This document shows, one piece after another, positions 1 to 8,332 of a stretch of DNA of 64,000 bases (positions within the stretch are counted from its first letter, which is position 1; every line of letters starts with the position of its first letter). The DNA is from Methylotenera_A sp044228245 (GTDB lineage Bacteria > Pseudomonadota > Gammaproteobacteria > Burkholderiales > Methylophilaceae). The position numbers and the translations under genes are program-made. Location: positions 1 to 64,000 of the forward strand of contig JBGAVG010000007.1 in assembly GCA_044228245.1 (NCBI GenBank), given 5' to 3'. The notes below the pieces were generated by a model. That model was not told the DNA's origin and did no database searches. It worked only from the letters and a program-made list of their open reading frames with translations.

Positions 1-719
1 AACAGCCGCAGCTACAGCGTGACCGCGCTGGACGCGGCCGGCAACAGCAGTGCCGCCACCGTCACGCTCAACGAGACCGACCTTGACGACACCAGTCCGG
101 TGATTGCGGCGCAGACCTTCGCCTATGCCGAGAACCAGGCGGCGGGCGCCACGGTCGGCACCGTCACCGCCACTGACAACGTCGCCGTGACGGCCTACCG
201 CTTTACCGCCACCGGCACCAATACCAGTGCCGACGGCTTCTACCAGATCAGCAACACCGGCGTCATCACGCTCACCGCGGCCGGTGTCGCCTCGGCCGCC
301 AACGACTTCGAGACCGCGCCCAACAGCCGCAGCTACAGCGTGACCGCGCTGGACGCGGCCGGCAACAGCAGTGCCGCCACCGTCACGCTCAACGAGACCG
401 ACCTTGACGACACCAGTCCGGTGATTGCGGCGCAGACCTTCGCCTATGCCGAGAACCAGGCGGCGGGCGCCACGGTCGGCACCGTCACCGCCACTGACAA
501 CGTCGCCGTGACGGCCTACCGCTTTACCGCCACCGGCACCAATACCAGTGCCGACGGCTTCTACCAGATCAGCAACACCGGCGTCATCACGCTCACCGCG
601 GCCGGTGTCGCCTCGGCCGCCAACGACTTCGAGACCGCGCCCAACAGCCGCAGCTACAGCGTGACCGCGCTGGACGCGGCCGGCAACAGCAGTGCCGCCA
701 CCGTCACGCTCAACGAGAC
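1..719. repeat. 321-bp tandem repeat array inside adhesin gene
   Basis: The unit starts at 1, 322 and 643, with a period of 321 bp (107 codons, frame-preserving). The two full copies look identical base for base, and the third matches until 719, where the sequence changes abruptly to much more AT-rich, divergent repeats. The array probably continues left of the window. Identity at synonymous sites points to recent amplification or gene conversion. Confidence 0.95.
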
Positions 720-3700
720 TAATGTGGATGAGAATCCGGTTGCGGTAGCGGACGCTGCTGCAGTGGTGGAATCCGGGGTGAATCCAGGAAATACACCCTT
801 TGCTGGTACGCCAACTGCGACTGGCAATGTGTTGACTAACGACACCGATGTTGACGTCGGCGACACCAAAACTGTTACTGCTGTGAATGGCGTAGCTGGC
901 AATGTAGGTACTACTATCAATGGTACTTATGGCACAATTAATATCGCCGCTAACGGTAGCTACACTTACACCCTTAATAATGCGCTTGCTGCAACACAAG
1001 CCTTGACACAAGGTGCGACGGTTAATGAAGTGTTTGCTTACACAATGCGTGATGCAGCAGGGTTGACCAGCTCTACTAACTTGACAGTTACTATTACAGG
1101 TACGAATGATGTGCCTGTGGCAATAGGCAGTAATAATGTGGGTCTTGAAGATGCTGTGTCGATTCCGGTTGTATTACAAGGTACAGATGTAGATGGCACT
1201 ATAGCGAGTTTCAGCCTAGCCACATTGCCTACAAATGGCGCCCTGTACACGGATGCCGCAATGACCATACTGGCTGTTACCGGTGTTGATTACGCGGCTT
1301 CTGGCAATGCGCTAACGCTTTACTTTAAGCCCGCAGCCGATTTTAACAGCGGTGCCTTGACGGGTTCGGTTGTGCCTAGTTTTGACTTTACAGCTAAAGA
1401 TAACAATGGTGCGGTTTCCCCTGTCGCGACGGAAACTATTACTGTGACTGCAGTCAACGATGGCACCCCAGTGGCAGTTAACGACAGCTTCCAAACAGTG
1501 GCTGGTACGCCAATTACCTTTACGCGTGCCCAGTTGCTGGGTAACGACACACTGTTTGATCACGCCACTATCACGGCGACGGGCGCATTACCGGCAGGCT
1601 TGACTTATAACGCGGGTACGCAAACTTACACTTACAATCCGGCTAGTGCGGGAACAGGGTCATTTACTTACACCATTACCGATGATGATGGGCAAACCAG
1701 TACAGCTACGGTTAATCTGACTGCATTTAATTCGCGTGATGATTTAGCCACGGTGAATGAGTCGGCTTTAACAGAGGGCACTGGTGGTGGTGTTAAAGTT
1801 ACCACAGGTTTATTGTTTACCAACGATGCTGGTTTAAGTAATGCGATTACCAATGTAACGGCTGGTGCTAATACTACATTTATCAGCAATACCGTAGTAA
1901 GTGGCATTCGAACAGTAGTCACTACTTATGGCACGCTTGTTGTGGATCAAACCACAGGAGCATATACCTACACACTTAATAACAAAGTAGATAACGACAG
2001 TCAAACCGGCGCGACAACGAATGAGTTTGTTGAAACATTTAACTATACCCGCACAGGCGGCAATGCCAATCTGATTGTTACCATAAAGGATGATGCGCCG
2101 ACAGCAACAAATGCCACAGTGCTTGTTTCTGAAGGTGCGTTGCCAGTGTACAACATCGTGCTGATGCTCGACGTTTCCGGAAGTATGACAAGCCAGGGCG
2201 CTGGCGGTCAGGTGCGCGATGAAGATGCTGCTGGTAATGCAACCATCACCACCCGGCTGGCGATGGCCAAGGCGGGCATGGTCGCTTTGGTTGAAGAATA
2301 TTTCAGTCAATCTTCCAGTGTCACTATTACTTTGGGAACTTTCTCAGGTAGCGCGCAACTCAATGGTACCTTTACCAGCAAGGAAGCTGCAATTGCTGCG
2401 ATTAACAGCCTGACAGGCTCGGGTGGTACAAACTATGAAGCTGCGCTTAATACGATAATCGGTGCCTTTGGTACGCCTGATCCCGCTGTTGCAAATATTG
2501 CATACTTTATTTCAGACGGCGCGCCTTCTGTTGGCAACACAACCGATCCGGTGGGCGCCACCGGCTACGGCACATTTGTTACTACAAATAATATCCAGTC
2601 TTATGCAGTAGGTATTGGCAGTGGCATTGCCACTATTGCGCCGTTGAACAACATTCACAATGTCGATGCCGATGGAAGCGGTGTAACAGACCCGGCCATC
2701 ATCGTGCCTGACTTGAATCAGCTGGAATCCGCTCTAGTGTCAACTGTTCCCCAGGCGTTTGGTGGCAGTGTGGTTAATGCTAGCGGAGCGAGCAGTGTAA
2801 CCTTTGGCGCTGATGGCGGATATGTTCAATACATTGATTTAATGCTAGATAGCGATGCCAACGGGGTGCCAGATCAATCAGTGCGCTTTACTTATAATAT
2901 TGCCACAAACCAAATCTCGGAAAATGCTGCTTTCCTGACAACGGGCTTCCCGGTTTCAGGTGACGTATTAACGCTGGGAAGTGCGCAGGGCTTTGTCTAT
3001 GGTACGTTGGTATTTAACTTTACTACGGGTGAATATACTTACTTTACCGGCGGCGCAGCTCCGGAAGGAACCCAGTTTGATATTGGTTTCCAAGTGATAG
3101 ACTTTGATGGTGATACAGCCGCAGCTATACAGACGGTTAAAGTCGTGGATGGCAAACCGATTGCCTTTAATGACTTTGATACCTTGCTGCCCAATGCAAC
3201 TTTCTTTGAGGGTAATGTGGTTAACGGCATTGGTACCGATGGTAGCAGCAGCGCCCTTGTAACCAGTTTTACCGCCGCATCCTCAGGCGCAGATAAAATT
3301 GTAGATGGCGCACAGACCACCTCGGTTGTGTTTAAAGGCCAGACTTACAATTTAACCGCCAACAGCAGTGGCTCAGCTTCAGGGGGCACCTATACGGTAA
3401 GCGGTGGCAAGCTTACCTGGACGAGTGCAACCGAGCCTGCCAATCAGTTTATCTTTGATGATAGCGGTTACTACAAGTACACACCGCCAGCTGCACAGAC
3501 AGCAGTAACTGCACCTGGCCCCACATTGACTACTCTCTTTAATACTGCTGCCAATGCCGCATTAAATGGCGTTACTTTGTCAGGGGTCACCCGTACTGGT
3601 AATGTTAACGCGCCTAATGGCACCTTAACCTTTAACAACCCTGGGGGAACGGCTGATGACGGAGTTGGGATTACCGGTGGGACTGCAAGCGGTACGGTTG

Positions 3701-4860
3701 ATAATCTGGAGACGTTGATTATCAACTTTAGCCGGACGACGCATCCGCAAGGGGTGCAGAATGTAGTCATTAACGTAAGTGCCAACCAAAGCAATTTGGG
3801 TGACAATGGATCTGGCACGATTACCTCACTCACATACTCGGTGTATGACATCAGCGGTAACTTGCTTGGCCAGTTTGCAAGCTTTGCAGAAGGCAATATT
3901 GCTATTCCAACAATATACGGCAATATCGGCCGGGTTGAGATTGAAGCCAACAGTGCGGCCAGCGCAAGAATTGCGAGTGTTGCTTTTGCTTCTGCTAACG
4001 TAAATGCCTCCACTGCAGCGATAGCACCAGAGCAGATTAGCTATACGCTGACTGATTCTGATGGCGATACATCAACAGCAAACTTATTGCTAACAGTAGA
4101 AACCAACCATTTTGCAGGTGTAGCCACAGCAGACACCATTACTGGCACAAGTGCTAACGACTATATTTCTGGCCTGGCTGGTAACGACACTCTGAATGGC
4201 GGAGCTGGTTATGATATTATCAATGGAGGAGATGGCGATGACACCATTGATGGCGGCGCCGATGATGACCAACTTTACGGTGAAGCAGGTAACGATACCA
4301 TATTGGGCGGCACAGGTAATGACCGAATTTACGGTGGCGCAGGCAACGACAATCTTCAAGGTGGCGCTGGTAATGATACTATCAGTGGGGGCGCAGGCAA
4401 TGACACCATTATTGGAGGCACAGGCAATGATATTATTATCGGTGGGGCAGGTAACGACACTCTAACAGGCGGTCTTGGTGGATTAGATGCTGAATCTGAT
4501 ATATTTAGATGGGAGTTGGCTGATAGAGGTGTTATAGGCGCCCCCGCCAGCGATATCATTACTGACTTTGGGGTGGCTCCTGCGGCATCTGGCGGTGATG
4601 TGCTGGATCTCCGAGATTTGCTTGTTGGTGAAAATCATAATGTAGGCGTAGGTAATTTAGCAAGTTACCTGCATTTTGAGAAAGTGGGTGCAGATACTGT
4701 GGTGCATATCAGCGACAACGGTTCGTTTGCTGCTGGATTTAACGCGACAAAAGATGTGCAGGTGATTACTCTGCAAGGAGTGGATTTAGTCACAGGCTTT
4801 GCCAATGATCAGGCAATCATCCAGGACCTACTTACAAAACAAAAATTGATCACTGACTAG
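1..4860 (+). CDS. Giant RTX adhesin, C-terminal part (5' end outside window)
   Basis: The frame is open from base 1, so this is the C-terminal ~1,619 residues of a larger secreted adhesin. In order: two and a quarter identical 107-residue cadherin-like repeats (1-719), VCBS/Ig-like repeats rich in NDTD and TYTLNN motifs (~720-2100), a von Willebrand A domain (~2149-2760) with MIDAS residues DVSGS at 2170, Thr at 2428 and Asp at 2515, further beta-rich segments, eleven RTX nonapeptides (4177-4473), and a ~125-residue C-terminal region typical of type I secretion targeting. This is the layout of LapA/BapA-type biofilm adhesins exported by an ABC exporter through a TolC pore; a TolC-family gene follows. 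The repeats are far more GC-rich than the rest of the gene. The N-terminal anchor or retention module is not in the window. The adhesin class is well supported; the ligand is unknown. Confidence 0.9.
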   Translation, partial: NSRSYSVTALDAAGNSSAATVTLNETDLDDTSPVIAAQTFAYAENQAAGATVGTVTATDNVAVTAYRFTATGTNTSADGFYQISNTGVITLTAAGVASAANDFETAPNSRSYSVTALDAAGNSSAATVTLNETDLDDTSPVIAAQTFAYAENQAAGATVGTVTATDNVAVTAYRFTATGTNTSADGFYQISNTGVITLTAAGVASAANDFETAPNSRSYSVTALDAAGNSSAATVTLNETNVDENPVAVADAAAVVESGVNPGNTPFAGTPTATGNVLTNDTDVDVGDTKTVTAVNGVAGNVGTTINGTYGTINIAANGSYTYTLNNALAATQALTQGATVNEVFAYTMRDAAGLTSSTNLTVTITGTNDVPVAIGSNNVGLEDAVSIPVVLQGTDVDGTIASFSLATLPTNGALYTDAAMTILAVTGVDYAASGNALTLYFKPAADFNSGALTGSVVPSFDFTAKDNNGAVSPVATETITVTAVNDGTPVAVNDSFQTVAGTPITFTRAQLLGNDTLFDHATITATGALPAGLTYNAGTQTYTYNPASAGTGSFTYTITDDDGQTSTATVNLTAFNSRDDLATVNESALTEGTGGGVKVTTGLLFTNDAGLSNAITNVTAGANTTFISNTVVSGIRTVVTTYGTLVVDQTTGAYTYTLNNKVDNDSQTGATTNEFVETFNYTRTGGNANLIVTIKDDAPTATNATVLVSEGALPVYNIVLMLDVSGSMTSQGAGGQVRDEDAAGNATITTRLAMAKAGMVALVEEYFSQSSSVTITLGTFSGSAQLNGTFTSKEAAIAAINSLTGSGGTNYEAALNTIIGAFGTPDPAVANIAYFISDGAPSVGNTTDPVGATGYGTFVTTNNIQSYAVGIGSGIATIAPLNNIHNVDADGSGVTDPAIIVPDLNQLESALVSTVPQAFGGSVVNASGASSVTFGADGGYVQYIDLMLDSDANGVPDQSVRFTYNIATNQISENAAFLTTGFPVSGDVLTLGSAQGFVYGTLVFNFTTGEYTYFTGGAAPEGTQFDIGFQVIDFDGDTAAAIQTVKVVDGKPIAFNDFDTLLPNATFFEGNVVNGIGTDGSSSALVTSFTAASSGADKIVDGAQTTSVVFKGQTYNLTANSSGSASGGTYTVSGGKLTWTSATEPANQFIFDDSGYYKYTPPAAQTAVTAPGPTLTTLFNTAANAALNGVTLSGVTRTGNVNAPNGTLTFNNPGGTADDGVGITGGTASGTVDNLETLIINFSRTTHPQGVQNVVINVSANQSNLGDNGSGTITSLTYSVYDISGNLLGQFASFAEGNIAIPTIYGNIGRVEIEANSAASARIASVAFASANVNASTAAIAPEQISYTLTDSDGDTSTANLLLTVETNHFAGVATADTITGTSANDYISGLAGNDTLNGGAGYDIINGGDGDDTIDGGADDDQLYGEAGNDTILGGTGNDRIYGGAGNDNLQGGAGNDTISGGAGNDTIIGGTGNDIIIGGAGNDTLTGGLGGLDAESDIFRWELADRGVIGAPASDIITDFGVAPAASGGDVLDLRDLLVGENHNVGVGNLASYLHFEKVGADTVVHISDNGSFAAGFNATKDVQVITLQGVDLVTGFANDQAIIQDLLTKQKLITD
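4177..4473 (+). repeat. RTX calcium-binding nonapeptide array
   Basis: Eleven consecutive nine-residue units follow the GGxGxDxUx pattern (for example AGNDTLNGG and TGNDRIYGG). Such units form a calcium-bound parallel beta-roll that folds after type I export. They sit just before the C-terminal secretion region, the usual position. Confidence 0.93.
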
Positions 4861-4887
4861 ATAATTAATTTTATGTAAATGCTAAAG

Positions 4888-4916
4888 GCCAACTTTTATA
4901 AGTTGGCTTTTTTTTT
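4888..4916 (+). terminator. Rho-independent terminator after the adhesin
   Basis: An 8-bp perfect stem, GCCAACTT / AAGTTGGC, closes a TTAT loop and is followed by nine T. It begins 28 bases after the adhesin stop codon. It suggests that the tolC-like gene has its own promoter or depends on read-through. Confidence 0.9.
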
Positions 4917-5115
4917 GAAGAAAAAATCTTCAATTTTCAATAAAGCTGTATTCCCATTTTGGTTTGGCAGCGTTTAATAGCGGATTAAATTTAATTTCGC
5001 CAATTCATATTAGTGGGTTGGATGTTGCTTATATGCCAATAAGTTGGCATCAAAATTGCTGCATGGGGAGTTGTCAAAAAGATTTAGGGTTGACAAAATC
5101 GAGTGTATCTATAAC

Positions 5116-7056
5116 ATGACGAAGAATCAAAAAGTAAAGGTTGTGACAATTTTGAATTTTGATAGAAGCAGTACAACAATAAAAATAATACTGGCATTGA
5201 CGGGGTTGATGTTTGGTCAGGCAGCAAGCGCCGAGCCATTGGCGACCCTCAAACAAATGGTCGAGAAGGTCATTTCATCCAATCCGGAAGTTCAAGCTAA
5301 ATATCACGCCTATCTGGGCGCCGGTTACGAGCAGGATGCCGTATTCGGCGGATTTCTGCCAAAAGCGGATATCGTATCAACCTACCGCAATCAAGAAGAC
5401 ATCAAAGGCATAAGCAATGGTAACGGCACGGCAATTCCTACCTGGAATAACGAGCTGGTGCTGCGGCAAATGATTTTTGATGGCTTGGCGACGCCAAATG
5501 AAGTCAAGCGTTTGGGGCATGCCAAGCGCGTACGCTATTTCGAGCTGCAAAGCGCCATGCAGACTACCACGCTGGAATTCATGCGTTCCTACATCGATAC
5601 CTTGCGCTACCGTCAGTTATCCGAATACGCTAAAACCAATTATGTGGTGCACAAGCAGTTGTATGACCGTATTAAAGAACGTGTAGACGCAGGCGTTGCG
5701 CGCAAGGTGGATTTGGAACAGGCTTCAGGCCGTCTCGCACTGGCGGAATCCAATTTATTGACAGAAGCGACGAATCTTCATGATGTGACAGCGCGCATGC
5801 AGCGCTTACTGGGCGAGATTCCATCAGAAACCCTGGAACAGGCCGAGTTCTACAGGGAAGGCGCCGAGCCAACTGCGACGGATGCATTGAGGGTGGCTTA
5901 TATGCATAACCCGGACATTTTATCCACGATTGAAGATATTCAGGCAACCAAGGATGAAGTTAAAACCAAGGAAGCCAAATATTTGCCTCGTGTAGATTTG
6001 CAGGCGCGTAAAAATTTAGGCACCAGCAATGATGGCCGCAACAGTACCAGCGCTGCAGATTTGCTGGAACTCACCATGAATTTCAATTTATTTAATGGGT
6101 TTACTGATAAATCATTGGTCAGCCAAACCATCGAAAAATTAAACACAGCCAATGATCAACGCGATAAAGCCTGCGTTGATACACGTCAGCTGGTCACTAT
6201 TGCATACAACGATATCAATCAACTCAAAGAACAATTGGATTATCGTGACAGGCACAGAAAGTCGATTGGAAACGCACGTGACGCTTATTACAAACAGTTT
6301 GATATCGGCCAACGCACATTGCTGGATTTGCTGGATACGGAAAACGAGTATTTCCAGGCCAAACGCGCTTATTCCAATGCAGAGTATGACATTCAAACTG
6401 CTTATGCGCGCCTGTATGCAAGCCAGGGCGCATTGCTGAGTAAAATCGGCTCCGCACGCCAAGGGTTGCCGGAGGTGACACGCGAAGCCTATATGGATGC
6501 CGCCAATGTATGCGAGGCAGTTGCGCCGGTGCAAGTCACGATTGATAAAGCCGCGTTATTGGCGGATGCAAAACCGCTCTCAGTGTCGAATCAGTTAATG
6601 GCCGCAGCTGCACCCAAAGCCGCACAGCCAGCATCCGCTTGCAATACAGAGGCCGTGACGGCACGTGTAAATGACTGGGCAGATGCATGGCGCCATAAAG
6701 ATTACGATACTTATAGCAAATTTTATGCGGATAAGTTCACGCCTGAACCTCCGCTTAGCCGCGATGACTGGGCCAAGCAACGCAGGCAGCGTTTATCTAC
6801 CGCCGGAAAAATCAATCTTGAGATCAACAACATGCAGGTGACCTGTGATGGCGACAAGGCCAAGGCGGTGTTTGGCCAGGATTACAGCGTGACCACCTAT
6901 AAGCTGCTTAAAAAAGCTAAAGATGGCGCAGGTTGCGAGGTTTGCGCAGCCAAGCGAGTTGCAAGCAAAGGCTTTGCCGACAAGGTGAACAAGGAACTGC
7001 AATTTGAAAAAATTGGCAGCCAATGGCAAATTGTGCGGGAGCTGGTCAATAAATAA
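5116..7056 (+). CDS. TolC-family outer membrane efflux protein with C-terminal NTF2-like domain
   Basis: From the ATG at 5116 this gives 646 residues. A hydrophobic signal peptide ends near AASA (residue 39). Residues ~42-480 have the TolC fold pattern: two repeated helical/strand halves, with sequence like that of type I secretion outer-membrane channels. After an Ala-rich linker comes a separate ~135-residue domain (from about CNTEAVTARVNDWADAW) resembling the NTF2-like/Cds6 domain found after L,D-transpeptidases and some secreted proteins; it holds a CEVC cysteine pair. The gene lies directly downstream of the RTX adhesin and probably supplies its outer-membrane pore; no ABC exporter or membrane-fusion gene is visible here. 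The frame is open upstream to a TTG at 5044, but no clear ribosome site favours that start, and a TTGACA at 5090 suggests the promoter may lie there. Confidence 0.85.
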   Translation: MTKNQKVKVVTILNFDRSSTTIKIILALTGLMFGQAASAEPLATLKQMVEKVISSNPEVQAKYHAYLGAGYEQDAVFGGFLPKADIVSTYRNQEDIKGISNGNGTAIPTWNNELVLRQMIFDGLATPNEVKRLGHAKRVRYFELQSAMQTTTLEFMRSYIDTLRYRQLSEYAKTNYVVHKQLYDRIKERVDAGVARKVDLEQASGRLALAESNLLTEATNLHDVTARMQRLLGEIPSETLEQAEFYREGAEPTATDALRVAYMHNPDILSTIEDIQATKDEVKTKEAKYLPRVDLQARKNLGTSNDGRNSTSAADLLELTMNFNLFNGFTDKSLVSQTIEKLNTANDQRDKACVDTRQLVTIAYNDINQLKEQLDYRDRHRKSIGNARDAYYKQFDIGQRTLLDLLDTENEYFQAKRAYSNAEYDIQTAYARLYASQGALLSKIGSARQGLPEVTREAYMDAANVCEAVAPVQVTIDKAALLADAKPLSVSNQLMAAAAPKAAQPASACNTEAVTARVNDWADAWRHKDYDTYSKFYADKFTPEPPLSRDDWAKQRRQRLSTAGKINLEINNMQVTCDGDKAKAVFGQDYSVTTYKLLKKAKDGAGCEVCAAKRVASKGFADKVNKELQFEKIGSQWQIVRELVNK

Positions 7057-7079
7057 GTTTTTAGTTTTTGAAATTAAAA

Positions 7080-7110
7080 ACACATTATCTTAAAAGTAAT
7101 GTGTTTTTTT
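7080..7110 (+). terminator. Rho-independent terminator after tolC-like gene
   Basis: ACACATTA (7080-7087) pairs with TAATGTGT (7097-7104) across a 9-nt loop and runs into T7, shortly after the stop at 7056. Confidence 0.85.
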
Positions 7111-7195
7111 TCGCCTGTTTTTTTGCAAATGGCTAATCAAAATCGGCTTAAGGGTGATAGAATACGCACCGCACCAAGTTCTGCAATAATCTCCC

Positions 7196-7282
7196 GCCCG
7201 GGTGGTGAAATTGGTAGACACAAGAGACTTAAAATCTCTCGACTTTACGGTCGTGCCGGTTCGATTCCGGCCCCGGGCACCA
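7196..7282 (+). tRNA. tRNA-Leu (anticodon UAA)
   Basis: An 87-nt cloverleaf with encoded CCA. Acceptor arms are GCCCGGG (7196-7202) and CCCGGGC (7272-7278). The anticodon loop CTTAAAA is closed by AGAGA/TCTCT, giving UAA. The long variable arm is as expected for leucine, and the T loop reads GGTTCGATTCC. Confidence 0.95.
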
Positions 7283-7337
7283 AATTCCTCTAAAAATAGA
7301 TGTCCTGCAAGCCAATATCCATGCGGTCTCTAAGCCA

Positions 7338-7577
7338 TCATTTTTTGCAGGCTACGCTTACCACCCGACGCTGAATAATGTAATTTTCTAGCTGATCCGC
7401 CATGTAAAACCCATTGGGGCAAATGGCACGCGCTTGTTGTCTACATTCGTTCCAGGTTAAAAACCCGCTACAGGTCAGCTCTGTCCACTCGTGGGATTCC
7501 AGCTTGGCCAACTGCGTTTGGCTGGCACAACCCATCATAAAAACGGGCATGAATAATAGTAAAAAAACCTTAGTCAT
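7338..7577 (-). CDS. Small putative lipoprotein
   Basis: 79 residues. The N-terminus MTKVFLLLFMPVFMMGC is a lipoprotein signal with a lipobox ending MMGC, so Cys17 would be lipidated and the mature ~63 residues anchored to a membrane facing the periplasm. The mature part has three further cysteines (TCSGF, NECRQ, ICPNG) plus one near the C-terminus (VACKK), which could form disulfides. It begins 13 bases after the peroxiredoxin gene and is probably co-transcribed with it. I do not recognise a family; the lipoprotein call rests on the signal alone. Confidence 0.75.
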   Translation of the reverse strand: MTKVFLLLFMPVFMMGCASQTQLAKLESHEWTELTCSGFLTWNECRQQARAICPNGFYMADQLENYIIQRRVVSVACKK

Positions 7578-7590
7578 TAGGTGCCATTGG

Positions 7591-8136
7591 TTATGATTTG
7601 TTCTGTTGCAAAGCGCTTAGATCGTCAATGATTTGCTGCGAATGGCGCGAGGTATCCACACTCAAATAACTTTTTCTTAAAACGCCGTCAGGGCCAATTA
7701 AAAACGTGTAGCGCTTGGCTATTTTAACAAGGCCAAGATTGGTGAGCGCCCCGTATTTACTAGCCACCGTGCCATTCTTATCGCTCAGCAACGGAAATGG
7801 CAGATGATATTTTTTGGCAAATTCGGCATGCGAACTGCTGTCATCCACGCTCACGCCAATCACTTTTGCGCCCAGTTTTTCAAGCGCATGTAAATCATCT
7901 CTAAAACTGCAAGCCTCTTTGGTGCAGCCGGGCGTGTCGTCTTTTGGGTAAAAATAAAGTACCAGCCAATTGCCTCGCAAGCTGGCTAAACTTACCATCT
8001 CGCCTTTGGCATCGGGTAAATTAAAGTCTGGCGCTTTATCACCAATTCTTGGAGTAGTACCTGCCATGCTAATGCTCCTGAAACCTAAAAAAGCAATCAG
8101 TAAAATAACACTATAAAAAGTTAATTTCATTAACAT
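7591..8136 (-). CDS. bcp: Bcp-type thioredoxin-dependent peroxiredoxin with N-terminal membrane/signal segment
   Basis: 181 residues of the AhpC/TSA fold. The peroxidatic motif DDTPGCTKEACSF holds Cys71 and, five residues on, Cys76, the arrangement of Bcp/PrxQ enzymes that reduce H2O2 and organic hydroperoxides with thioredoxin-like donors. An N-terminal hydrophobic stretch (about residues 5-24, LTFYSVILLIAFLGF) is not part of classic cytoplasmic Bcp and suggests export or membrane anchoring. A second ATG two codons in (8130) could be the real start. The lipoprotein gene follows within 13 bases, so the two may form an envelope-oriented operon. Family is sure; location is inferred. Confidence 0.9.
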   Translation of the reverse strand: MLMKLTFYSVILLIAFLGFRSISMAGTTPRIGDKAPDFNLPDAKGEMVSLASLRGNWLVLYFYPKDDTPGCTKEACSFRDDLHALEKLGAKVIGVSVDDSSSHAEFAKKYHLPFPLLSDKNGTVASKYGALTNLGLVKIAKRYTFLIGPDGVLRKSYLSVDTSRHSQQIIDDLSALQQNKS

Positions 8137-8255
8137 GCAATTTTCAGTATCTAAAATTTAGAGCAATGAATTATTAAATAGTTTTCAAGCAAGAAAATGG
8201 ATTCTAACAGGAAAACAAATTGAATAATTATGAGAAAATGCTAGCTTAGCAAAAC

Positions 8256-8331
8256 GCCCCCGTAGCTCAGTGGATAGAGCATCCCCCTCCTAAGGGGAGG
8301 GTCACACGTTCGATTCGTGTCGGGGGCGCCA
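8256..8331 (+). tRNA. tRNA-Arg (anticodon CCU)
   Basis: A 76-nt cloverleaf with encoded CCA. Acceptor arms are GCCCCCG (8256-8262) and CGGGGGC (8321-8327). The anticodon loop CTCCTAA lies between TCCCC and GGGGA, giving CCU. The T loop reads ACGTTCGATTCGT. The stop codon of the convergent uup gene lies one base beyond the CCA. Confidence 0.95.
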
Positions 8332-8332
8332 G

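Noticed and set aside
1..719. Repeat array as a possible CRISPR
   Set aside because: Units are 321 bp, contiguous and in coding frame, with no spacers.
654..4559. Many open frames on the minus strand of the adhesin gene
   Set aside because: They mirror the repetitive coding strand, have low-complexity products and no ribosome sites.
5090..5115. Sigma-70 promoter just before tolC-like ATG (TTGACA)
   Set aside because: The -35 is good but no -10 at 16-18 bp; if real, translation would have to start later. Mentioned in the gene entry only.
7099..7293. Short plus-strand frame across the tRNA-Leu
   Set aside because: It runs through the tRNA gene and its product resembles nothing; an accident of an open frame.
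8256..8331. tRNA-Arg(CCU) as an integration site for an island
   Set aside because: tRNA-Arg is a common attachment site, but the flanks are housekeeping genes with no integrase and no repeated tRNA end.
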